From Micromonospora citrea (GTDB lineage Bacteria; Actinomycetota; Actinomycetes; Mycobacteriales; Micromonosporaceae): 64,000 nucleotides of DNA. The translations under genes were made by a program, and so were the position numbers. Below are positions 54,503 through 64,000 of this stretch, piece after piece. Location: assembly GCF_900090315.1 (NCBI RefSeq), contig NZ_FMHZ01000002.1, positions 2,892,501 through 2,956,500 on the forward strand, given 5' to 3'. The notes below the pieces were generated by a model. That model saw only the letters and a list, made by a program, of their open reading frames with translations. It made no database searches and was not told where the DNA came from. The stretch's first letter is position 1; each line of letters starts with the position of its first letter.

Positions 54503-57430
54503 GTGGGTTCTGAGGGTCGCGCGCGGGCCGCGTTCCGCGTGCTCGGACCGGTGGAACTCGCGACCGGGGCGGGCCACGTCGCCCTGACCGGCAAGCAGGG
54601 GGCGCTGCTGGCGATCCTGCTGTTGAACGCCAACCACGTGGTGTCGGTCCAGCGGTTGGCGGAGCTGTTGTGGCGGGAGCCGCTGCCCAGCGCCCCGTCC
54701 TCCCGGGTCAGGATGCTGGTCTCCGACCTGAGGAGGACGTGCCGCACCGCGGGGGCCGATCCGATCCGCACCCAGCGCCCCGGGTACGTGGTGCGGCTTA
54801 AGCCCGACCAGCTCGACCTGACCGACTTCCTCGACCGCGTGGCGCGGGCGCGCGAGGCGTCCGCCGAGGGCGACCCGGCCTCGGCGGTGGCCCGCTACGA
54901 CGAGGCGCTGAGCCGCTGGCGCGGGGCGCCCCTGGACGGGATCAACGGCTCCTTCGTCGAGACCGAGGTGGCCAGGCTGGAGGAGCTGCGGCTGCAGGCC
55001 AGGGAGGAGCGGGCCGCGGCCCTGCTCGCCACGGGCCGGCACGCCGAGGCGATCGCCGAACTCAACGCCGTGGTCACGGACCATCCCCTACGCGAGCCGG
55101 CACACGGCCAGCTCATGACGGCCCTGCACCGCAGCGGCCGGCGGGTCGACGCGCTGGCGGTCTACCGGAGCCTCCGGGACCGGGTCGTCGCCGAGATGGG
55201 GCTGGAGCCCGAACCCGAGCTGCAGCGGCTCCACCAGCGCATCCTCACCTCCGACACCGCACTCGACGCCCCCCGCGCCACGGCCGACCCGGCCGACACC
55301 GCGCCGGGGCCACCGGTCGCGGAACCGCCGGTGGAGCAGCCGGGTCCGGCGGCCCACGCGCCGGCGGCCCCGATACCGGTCCCCCGCCAGTTGCCGGCTC
55401 CGCCGGCGCACTTCGTCGGCCGCGAACGCGAACGCGCCGAGCTGGACCGGCTCGCCGGCGAACGCCGCACGAACGGCGTGGCCATCGCCGCGATCAGCGG
55501 CACCGGCGGGATGGGGAAGACCTCGCTGGCCCTGCGCTGGGCGCACGACAACATGGACCTCTTCCCCGACGGCCAGCTCTACGTCAACCTCCACGGATTC
55601 GACCCGACCAGCGGCCCGCTGCCGCCCCACGTGGCGCTGCGCCACCTGCTGACGTCCCTCGGCATCCCGGCCGCCGCCATGCCGGCCGGGAAGGTGGCGC
55701 AGTCCGGTCTCTACCGGTCGCTGGTCGCGGGTCGTCGCCTGCTCGTCGTCCTCGACAACGCCCGCGACGTGGCACAGGTCGAGCCGCTGCTCCCCGGCGG
55801 CCCCCACTGCACCGTGCTGATCACCAGCCGCAACCGGCTGCCCGGCCTGAGCGCCGCCAGCGGCGCCACCCTGATCGGGTTGGGTGCCCTCACGGACGCC
55901 GACGCCCACCGTCTGCTCCGCCGCCACCTGGGCGACTCGCGGGTCGCGGAGGACCCGGGCAGCGTGGCCGTCCTCGTCAGGCACACCGGCGGCCTGCCGC
56001 TGGCCATCGGCGTGCTCACCGCACGCGCCGCCATGCATCCCGACTTCCCCCTGTCGATCCTCGCCAAGGCGCTGAGCAACCCCTCCACCCGCCTCGACGT
56101 CCTGCGGACCGGTGACCTGAACACCGACCTCCGTGCCGCGTTCGCCGCCTCGTACGAGGCCCTCGACGCCGCCACCGCCCGGCTGTTCACCCTGCTGGGG
56201 CTGGCACCCTGGCCCGACGTCGGCCTGCGGTCGGCCGCCGCGCTCGCCGGCCTGCCCCTGCCCGACGCCGAGCTGTCGCTCTACCGCCTCGAAGCCGCCA
56301 ACCTGATCCACCAGCAGCGTCCCGGGCGGTACCGCATGCACGACCTGGTCCGCCTCTACGCCGCCGAGCGCGCGCAGTCCGACCGGACCGACGACGAGCG
56401 GGCGGAGGCGCTCACCCGCCTCGTCGACTCGTACGCGCACACCGCGTCCACCGCCGACCGGGTGCTGTACCCCGGCCGTCCCCTCGCCGCGCGGATCTTC
56501 CCCGATCCGGCGCGGGACGAGTTCGAGGACGCCGATTCCGCCTGGGCCTGGTTCGAGGACGAGCAGCCCGGCCTCGTCGCCGTACAGCGGCTGGCCGCGC
56601 GGCTCGGCATGGACGCCGCGGTCTTCCGGCTGGCCTGGGCGGCGGACACCTACCACAAGCGGTGCCAGCACGAGCAGCGCGTCGAGTCCTGGCAGCTGGC
56701 CCTCGACGCCGCCGGGCGGCTGGGGCACCGGAACACGGAGGCCTTTGCCCACTGGTACCTGGGGTACGCCTACGCGCAGGCGGCCCGGGTCGAGGACGGG
56801 CTGGAGCACCTGCTGCTCGCACTCGACCTGTTCGAGCAGGACGGGGACGTCGAGGGTCAGGCGCACACGAGCCACACCCTCGGGTTCGCCTGGCTGGAGC
56901 GGGGTGAGCCCGCGCGCGCACTCCCGCACGTGGAGAACGCCCTGCGCCTCCAGCGGGAGCTCCAGGACCCCCGCTGGGAGGCCAACGCGCTCAGCGCCGC
57001 CGGCTGGTGCCACGCCGTTCTCGGCCACCACTCGACGGCGCAGTCGTACTGCGAGCGGGCGCTGCGGCTCTTCCGGCGGCACGAGGACCGCAACGGAGAG
57101 TCCGCCACCCTCGACAGCCTCGGCTACATCGCCCACCGGGCGGGGCGGCCCGACGAGGCGCTCCACTACTACGGCCGGTGTCTGGAGCTGCGCGAGAGCC
57201 TCGGCAACGCCTACCAGGCCGCGGACACGCTGGTCCGCATCGGCGACGTCCACCACGGATCGGGCCGGCTCACCGCGGCCCGCCGCGCCTGGCAGCGGGC
57301 GCTCGACTCCTACCGTGAGCAACGCCGCGCCGCCGAGGCCGACAACGTGCGCGAGAAGATCAGACGCCTTGCGGTACGACCTTCCTCCGCAGCCCGACGC
57401 GCAGGCCACGAGGGACCAGCAGACCGCTGA
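54503..57430 (+). CDS. AfsR/SARP-type regulator (BTAD, NB-ARC, TPR)
   Basis: 975 residues: OmpR-type DNA-binding domain (FRVLGPVELATGAGHVAL...), bacterial transcriptional activator domain to about residue 250, a Pro-rich linker, an NB-ARC/STAND ATPase with P-loop GTGGMGKTSLALRW at about residues 334-347 and LLVVLDNARD, and C-terminal tetratricopeptide-like helices from about residue 700. A large SARP that activates secondary-metabolite operons is the usual role. A GTG at 54503 with GGAGG five nt upstream is chosen; ATG 54446 is the alternative. It is convergent with, and overlaps by 71 bp, the P450 gene, so the candidate RiPP pair is its most likely target. Confidence 0.9.
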   Translation: MGSEGRARAAFRVLGPVELATGAGHVALTGKQGALLAILLLNANHVVSVQRLAELLWREPLPSAPSSRVRMLVSDLRRTCRTAGADPIRTQRPGYVVRLKPDQLDLTDFLDRVARAREASAEGDPASAVARYDEALSRWRGAPLDGINGSFVETEVARLEELRLQAREERAAALLATGRHAEAIAELNAVVTDHPLREPAHGQLMTALHRSGRRVDALAVYRSLRDRVVAEMGLEPEPELQRLHQRILTSDTALDAPRATADPADTAPGPPVAEPPVEQPGPAAHAPAAPIPVPRQLPAPPAHFVGRERERAELDRLAGERRTNGVAIAAISGTGGMGKTSLALRWAHDNMDLFPDGQLYVNLHGFDPTSGPLPPHVALRHLLTSLGIPAAAMPAGKVAQSGLYRSLVAGRRLLVVLDNARDVAQVEPLLPGGPHCTVLITSRNRLPGLSAASGATLIGLGALTDADAHRLLRRHLGDSRVAEDPGSVAVLVRHTGGLPLAIGVLTARAAMHPDFPLSILAKALSNPSTRLDVLRTGDLNTDLRAAFAASYEALDAATARLFTLLGLAPWPDVGLRSAAALAGLPLPDAELSLYRLEAANLIHQQRPGRYRMHDLVRLYAAERAQSDRTDDERAEALTRLVDSYAHTASTADRVLYPGRPLAARIFPDPARDEFEDADSAWAWFEDEQPGLVAVQRLAARLGMDAAVFRLAWAADTYHKRCQHEQRVESWQLALDAAGRLGHRNTEAFAHWYLGYAYAQAARVEDGLEHLLLALDLFEQDGDVEGQAHTSHTLGFAWLERGEPARALPHVENALRLQRELQDPRWEANALSAAGWCHAVLGHHSTAQSYCERALRLFRRHEDRNGESATLDSLGYIAHRAGRPDEALHYYGRCLELRESLGNAYQAADTLVRIGDVHHGSGRLTAARRAWQRALDSYREQRRAAEADNVREKIRRLAVRPSSAARRAGHEGPADR

Positions 57431-58649
57431 AGTCGGGCGTCACCTCCTGCGGCCCGGCGATCTCCATGTCGCCGACCAGCCAGGATGTCACCAAGGTCAA
57501 CTGCATCATGCCGAGCTGCGTACCCACGCAGACCCGCGGCCCCGCGCCGAACGGCAGGTAGGTGTGCCGGGCGGGCGTGACCTGCGGGTCCAGCCACCGT
57601 TCCGGCACCAGCCGGTCGGGGTCGGCCCACCAGCGGGGATCCCGGTGCAGCCGGTACATGCTGAACAGCACCTGGTCGCCCGTCCTGAGCCGCCACCCGC
57701 CGAGTTCCGTCTCCCGCCGTACGGTCCTGCCGATCAGCCAGGTCGGCGGCCACAGCCGGAGGACCTCCTTGACGAACGCCTCGGTGTACGGCAGATCCTC
57801 GAGCTCCGGAACGTCGCCGGACGAGGCGGCCTCGGCCGCCAGGCGGGCCCGCACGTCCGGCCGTCTGCCGATCTCGTACACGATCCAGGTGAGGGCGGCG
57901 GCCGGGACGCCCAGCGCGGCGAGCATGATCCCGCGCAGGAACCGCTCGATCTGCAGGTCCGACAATCCCCGGTCCGAGGCCAGGAGCACGCCGAGGAGGT
58001 CCTCAGCCGACGCCGTCCCGGCCTCGCGGCGTCGCCGCACGACCTCGGCCATCAGCGCCAGGAGCCGCTCGCGAGCCCTGGTGAAGCGCCGCACCCGGCG
58101 CGACGGCCACCACGGCGGCAGCTGCAACGAACTGCGCGAGAGAGGATCGATGGCCGCCACCTGCTCGGCCAGCGCCTCCGGCACTCCCGCCGCATCGGTG
58201 CTGAGGCAGAAGTCGGCGGTTGCCCGGCCGAAGAAGTCGGACATCGTGGCGTACACGTCCGTCTCCCCGTCGCCGACGGTCTCGCGGAAGAGCTCGCGCA
58301 ACCGCGCCGCGTGTGACTGCGCCACCCGCCGGTGCAGTCCCTGCCAGCCCGCGCGGCGGGCCGTGGTCCACAATTCGGCGGCGGCGGCCATCCGCTCGGT
58401 GTCCATCGGCCCGGCGAACGGAGACGTCTCCGCGAGGAAGTCCTTGTTGGTCCGGGCGAGCAACGCGTGCACCTGGTCCGGCGAGGACACCACGATGGTG
58501 CGGGCATCGTGGGAGAAGACGTCCCCGTATTCGCGGTGGCACCGCTCCAGGAAGCCGTTCCTGTCCCGGTCGTACTCCTCGGTGTTGCCGAACAACCAGT
58601 GCCCTCGCGGCCCCGGGGGCCGCTCCGAACCAGATGCACGCGTCGTCAC
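57360..58649 (-). CDS. Cytochrome P450, putative RiPP-modifying
   Basis: 429 residues. Heme loop FGAGPRVCVG with Cys374; K-helix EVLRLWPP has the ExxR pair. The I-helix is unusual: LAALGVPAAALTW replaces the canonical AGxET/DT, so the usual acid and threonine for oxygen activation are missing. This deviation is seen in P450s that do oxidative coupling rather than simple hydroxylation. GTG start 18 nt after the stop of the 28-residue peptide gene (58668-58754), same strand. With that peptide it forms a minimal precursor-plus-P450 locus, the type described for P450-crosslinked actinomycete RiPPs. No ferredoxin is adjacent. Confidence 0.9.
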   Translation of the reverse strand: MTTRASGSERPPGPRGHWLFGNTEEYDRDRNGFLERCHREYGDVFSHDARTIVVSSPDQVHALLARTNKDFLAETSPFAGPMDTERMAAAAELWTTARRAGWQGLHRRVAQSHAARLRELFRETVGDGETDVYATMSDFFGRATADFCLSTDAAGVPEALAEQVAAIDPLSRSSLQLPPWWPSRRVRRFTRARERLLALMAEVVRRRREAGTASAEDLLGVLLASDRGLSDLQIERFLRGIMLAALGVPAAALTWIVYEIGRRPDVRARLAAEAASSGDVPELEDLPYTEAFVKEVLRLWPPTWLIGRTVRRETELGGWRLRTGDQVLFSMYRLHRDPRWWADPDRLVPERWLDPQVTPARHTYLPFGAGPRVCVGTQLGMMQLTLVTSWLVGDMEIAGPQEVTPDFSGLLVPRGLRVGLRRKVVPQGV

Positions 58650-58667
58650 TCGTCGGCCCTCAACCGG

Positions 58668-58754
58668 TCAGTTGAAGATGTTCCAGTAGCCGTAGATGCC
58701 GCCCATGCGGACCCGGCCCAGGGCGCGGACGGCTGCGTGACGGATGTGCTTCAT
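58668..58754 (-). CDS. RiPP precursor peptide candidate (28 aa, aromatic C-terminal core)
   Basis: A 28-residue peptide: basic leader MKHIRHAAVRALGRVR, then MGG and the aromatic C-terminus IYGYWNIFN ending at the stop. ATG preceded by GGAGGT at optimal distance. Stop is 18 nt upstream of the P450 start. Short basic leader plus aromatic C-terminal core directly before a P450 is the hallmark of P450-crosslinked RiPPs (cittilin, atropopeptide and related groups), so Tyr, Trp and Phe are likely crosslink sites. A separate protease gene is not seen. It is too small for most gene finders. Whether it is expressed is inferred from the ribosome site and context. Confidence 0.82.
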   Translation of the reverse strand: MKHIRHAAVRALGRVRMGGIYGYWNIFN

Positions 58755-58978
58755 GCCTGACCTCCAAGAGTTGACGGCGTTGGAGACCACGATCGATGGT
58801 CCGGCGCATGATCCCCGCACGAATCCCGCAGGAACGGCGCCGGATCCGTGAGCGGCCCCGTCGACCACCGCCCAAGGACCCACCGCGCGGACGGGCCGGC
58901 CGGCACCGGGAAGTGCGCGCGGCTCCACCGCGACGCGTTCCCGGCCCTGCGGGGCGTGCGCCGAGGTGTGGACGACCG

Positions 58979-60277
58979 TCAGTTCCGGTCGGCCGCCGTG
59001 GTCGCCGCCCGGTAGCGCAGCAGGGCCGGGAACGCCACCGCGAGCAGCACCGCGAGCGCCGCGGAGATCAGCCCACCGCTCACCCAGGCCACCCCGCCGC
59101 CGAACCCGGCCGCCACCGCGCCGGCCCGCAGGTCACCGAGGCGCGGACCACCGGCGATGACCACCGTGTTGACGCCCATCAGCCGCCCGCGCATCCGGTC
59201 CGGCGCGTAGACGAGCAGCATCGACTGCCGCAGCACCGCGCTGACCAGGTCCGCCGCGCCGGCCACCGCCAGCAGCAGCACCATCAGCCAGAGCTGGCCG
59301 GCCAGCCCGGCCGCCGCCACCGCCAGGCCCCAGCCGACCACCGCCACCACCAGCGCCAGGCCCTGCCGGCGGAGCCGGCCGATCCACCCCGAGGTGAGCC
59401 CGCCGAGCATCGCGCCGGCCGCGATCGCGCTGAACAGCCAGCCGACCGCCGCGCCGCCGCCGAAACGCTCCTCGGCGATCTCCGGGAAGAGGGCGCGGGG
59501 CATCGCCAGCACCATCGCGATCAGGTCGATGACGAAGGAGAGCAGCAGCACCGGCGTGGTGCTCAGGTAGCGCAGCCCGTCGACGATGCTGGCCAGCCCG
59601 GCCCGGCGCGGGGCGCCGGCCGCGTCCGGGTCCGGCTCCGGCGGCATCGCCGGCAGCCGCACCGTCGCCCAGACGACGGCGGTGAAGAGCACCGCGTCGG
59701 CCGCGTACGCGATCGGCAGGCCGGGACCCGTGCCCCACCAGGCGAAGATCAGGCCGGCGACCAGGGGGCCGAACACGGAGGCGGCGGTGTAGGTGGTGAA
59801 GTTCAGCGTGCTCGCCGCCGGCACCAGCTCCGCCGGCACCAGGCGAGGCAGGATGGCGTTGCGGGTGGGCGAGCTGATCGCGAAGGCCACCGACTGCACC
59901 GCCACCAGGACGAGCGGCAGCAGCGGGCTGCCGACGTCGAGCAGCGCCTGCGCCACCAGCCCGGCGGTGGCGGCCCAGAGCACCGCCGCGGTCACCAGCA
60001 GCACCCTGCGCCGGTCGTACGCGTCGGCCAGCGCGCCGCCCCAGAGCCCGAAGACCAGCAGCGGCACGAACGCCGCGATGCCGAGCAGACCCACCCAGAG
60101 GGAACTGCCGGTCAGCTCGTACATCTCCACCGGCACGGCGACCGCGGTGAGCTGGATGCCGAACATCGCGACGCCGTTGCCCAGCCACATCCGCCGGTAC
60201 GCCGGCGCGGCCAGCGGGCGCACGTCGATGGCGAACCGGCGCAGCCCGCGCCGCCGGGGTTCGTCGAGCCGGGTCAC
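58979..60277 (-). CDS. MFS transporter (enterobactin-exporter-like)
   Basis: 432 residues with about twelve membrane spans in the MFS order ([39 protein letters not shown], the loop 2-3 motif; [41 protein letters not shown]). Probably exports small molecules; no substrate can be named. GTG start overlaps the pdxH stop (GTGA), so it belongs to the pdxH operon. It lies 224 nt from the peptide-P450 pair on the same strand and might export its product, which is speculation. Confidence 0.88.
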   Translation of the reverse strand: MTRLDEPRRRGLRRFAIDVRPLAAPAYRRMWLGNGVAMFGIQLTAVAVPVEMYELTGSSLWVGLLGIAAFVPLLVFGLWGGALADAYDRRRVLLVTAAVLWAATAGLVAQALLDVGSPLLPLVLVAVQSVAFAISSPTRNAILPRLVPAELVPAASTLNFTTYTAASVFGPLVAGLIFAWWGTGPGLPIAYAADAVLFTAVVWATVRLPAMPPEPDPDAAGAPRRAGLASIVDGLRYLSTTPVLLLSFVIDLIAMVLAMPRALFPEIAEERFGGGAAVGWLFSAIAAGAMLGGLTSGWIGRLRRQGLALVVAVVGWGLAVAAAGLAGQLWLMVLLLAVAGAADLVSAVLRQSMLLVYAPDRMRGRLMGVNTVVIAGGPRLGDLRAGAVAAGFGGGVAWVSGGLISAALAVLLAVAFPALLRYRAATTAADRN

Positions 60278-60933
60278 GGGGCCAACCGCTCGACGGTCCA
60301 CTCCCCGGGGCCGACGAGCCGGAACCGCAGCCGGTCGTGCAGCCGGCTGGCCCGGCCCTGCCAGAACTCCACGGACTCGGGCCGCACCCGCAGCCCACCC
60401 CAGTGCGGCGGGGCGGGGATCGGCTCGGCGTCGGCGAACCGCTCCGCCGCCGCCCGGTACGCCGCGTCCAGCGCCGACCGGTCGGGCACCACGCGGGACT
60501 GGGTGCTGGCCCAGGCACCCAGCTGGGAACCGCGCGGCCGGCTGGCGAAGTACGCCTCGGTCTCGGCCCGGTCGACGCGCTCCACCGGACCGGCGACCAC
60601 CACCTGGCGCTGCATCGGGAACCAGGGGAAGACCAGGCTCGCGTACGGGTTGGCGGTCGCCTCGGCGCCCTTGCGGGACTCGTAGTTGGTGAAGAAGACG
60701 AAGCCCCGCGGGTCGTACCCCTTCAGCAGCACGGTCCGGGCGCTCGGCCGGCCGGCGGCGTCGGCGGTGCCGACCACCATCGCGTTCGGCTCGGGCAGCC
60801 CGGCGGCGACGGCGTCGGCGAACCAGCGGTCGAACTGGCCGTGCCAGTCGGCCGCCAGATCCGCCTCGGAAAGGCCCAGGTCCGCCGCGTACTCGTTACG
60901 CATCGCCGCAGGGTGCACTGTGTCGCCCGTCAC
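60274..60933 (-). CDS. pdxH: Pyridoxamine 5'-phosphate oxidase
   Basis: 219 residues, FMN-binding split barrel: [71 protein letters not shown] and [27 protein letters not shown], all typical of PdxH. Makes pyridoxal 5'-phosphate. A GTG at 60933 has a GGAGAGGGAAC site upstream. It is divergent from citrate synthase. Confidence 0.93.
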   Translation of the reverse strand: MTGDTVHPAAMRNEYAADLGLSEADLAADWHGQFDRWFADAVAAGLPEPNAMVVGTADAAGRPSARTVLLKGYDPRGFVFFTNYESRKGAEATANPYASLVFPWFPMQRQVVVAGPVERVDRAETEAYFASRPRGSQLGAWASTQSRVVPDRSALDAAYRAAAERFADAEPIPAPPHWGGLRVRPESVEFWQGRASRLHDRLRFRLVGPGEWTVERLAP

Positions 60934-61184
60934 GTTCCCTCTCCTCCCCGTCGACCCGGCCCGCGACCTCCGGGCAGGCCAGCCCGTACCGCCCAGTGTC
61001 GCCGACGCGTCCGGGCCGCCCCGGACGGGGGATGTCGTGCGCAGCACAGGCGCAGCGGGTCGCGGATCGGTTACCCACCAGGCAAGATGTCACGAACACA
61101 TCCCTGAAGGGTCGCCTGAGGCGCTCGGCCGGCTGGCCGGATGAGGGCCCGACCGGGCGCACCGAGCAGATCCAGGAGAGCGAC

Positions 61185-63666
<2,482 letters not shown>

Positions 63667-63674
63667 CTCGTCGT

Positions 63675-63716
63675 CACGTTCGGTGGCCGCCGGCGCGTCG
63701 GCGGCCACCGAACGTG
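63675..63716 (+). terminator. Strong hairpin terminator after serC
   Basis: Perfect 18-bp stem CACGTTCGGTGGCCGCCG with a 6-nt loop, immediately after the serC stop. Confidence 0.8.
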
Positions 63717-63853
63717 ATCATCGCCGCAGCTCAGTCGCGACATGCGGGTGTCGGATCCCCCACCCCGGGGCAGATGCGCGTACGGTGGTGCGAGGACGCC
63801 CGGGTGGCCGGCTCGTGGCGTGACGGCCAGCGAAGCGGGACGGAGGCAACGCT

Positions 63854-64000
63854 ATGCGCCCAGTACGCTTCGTCGCCCTCTCCGAGGACGGCCAGGCCCT
63901 GGTGCTCGCCGACGAGGTCGGGCGACTGCTCGCCCTGCCCATCGACGAACGTGTCGCCGGCGCGCTGCACGCCGAGCCCGGCGCCCCGCCGCTCGCGGTG
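63854..64000 (+). CDS. sepH: Septation protein SepH (start only)
   Basis: The first 49 codons of a gene cut by the right window edge. MRPVRFVALSEDGQALVLAD is the conserved actinobacterial SepH (DUF3071) N-terminus; SepH stimulates FtsZ assembly during cell division. GGAGG lies 9 nt upstream of the ATG. Adjacent to serC, as in other actinomycetes. Confidence 0.9.
   Translation, partial: MRPVRFVALSEDGQALVLADEVGRLLALPIDERVAGALHAEPGAPPLAV

Noticed and set aside
58979..60277. MFS transporter as part of the RiPP operon
   Set aside because: It overlaps pdxH and is separated from the peptide gene by 224 nt, so a pdxH operon is the simpler reading; an export role is only noted as possible.

Overview
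The window is about 64 kb of very GC-rich DNA with G/C-ending codons and many GTG starts. An actinobacterial type VII secretion (T7SS) locus, a mycosin, a YbaB protein, an AfsR/SARP regulator, an MT0933-type antitoxin and the serC-sepH pair indicate an actinomycete. A Micromonospora-like member of the Micromonosporaceae is my best inference; no 16S or other decisive marker is present.

Region 1 (1-8.7 kb) is a T7SS core: eccC (cut by the left edge), eccD, a SUKH-3-like immunity gene on the opposite strand, eccB, two WXG100 genes, mycP, a ybaB-like gene and a third WXG100-like gene. No eccE is visible. Region 2 (8.7-24.8 kb) is its cargo: one uninterrupted 4643-codon frame with a WXG-like N-terminus, a low-complexity linker, a YwqJ-like deaminase domain, a papain-like (Tox-PL) domain, a metallopeptidase-like end, helical/hydrophobic repeats and a tandemly duplicated 2.15-kb module that each time ends in a calpain-like protease domain. 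Two small genes with their own ribosome binding sites and normal codon use lie inside this frame in another phase (13501-13728 and 13822-14118). They look like immunity genes engulfed by the giant frame. A SUKH/DUF6406 gene and two tandem paralogous genes follow as an overlapping operon and are the best candidates for further immunity proteins.

Region 3 (25-37 kb) is mixed chromosomal content: small membrane proteins, a PPOX/F420-type oxidoreductase, a secreted C39-like peptidase, a phosphotransferase, a hemerythrin, a divergent AsnC regulator/SMP-30 pair, a P450-ferredoxin pair, an MT0933-type antitoxin, an AI-2E family transporter and an alpha/beta hydrolase. Region 4 (37-49.6 kb) holds a GH65 phosphorylase with beta-phosphoglucomutase, a thioesterase-fold protein, an MsmK-type sugar ABC ATPase, a four-gene cell-wall polymer operon (TagG, TagH, CDP-alcohol phosphotransferase, GT2-TagF fusion) and L-serine dehydratase with unusual codon use.

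Region 5 (49.8-64 kb) has PspC, DUF4230, glutaryl-CoA dehydrogenase, nitroreductase, aldose-1-epimerase, a SARP/NB-ARC/TPR regulator and, convergent to it, a minimal candidate RiPP operon: a 28-residue peptide ending IYGYWNIFN, 18 nt upstream of a P450 with a non-canonical I-helix. MFS transporter, pdxH, citrate synthase, serC and the start of sepH complete the window.

The two strongest candidates for undescribed biology are the peptide-P450 pair (57360-58754) and the composite toxin/immunity locus (8709-24830). Eight start codons have a TANNNT hexamer 6-7 nt upstream, which suggests frequent leaderless transcription.
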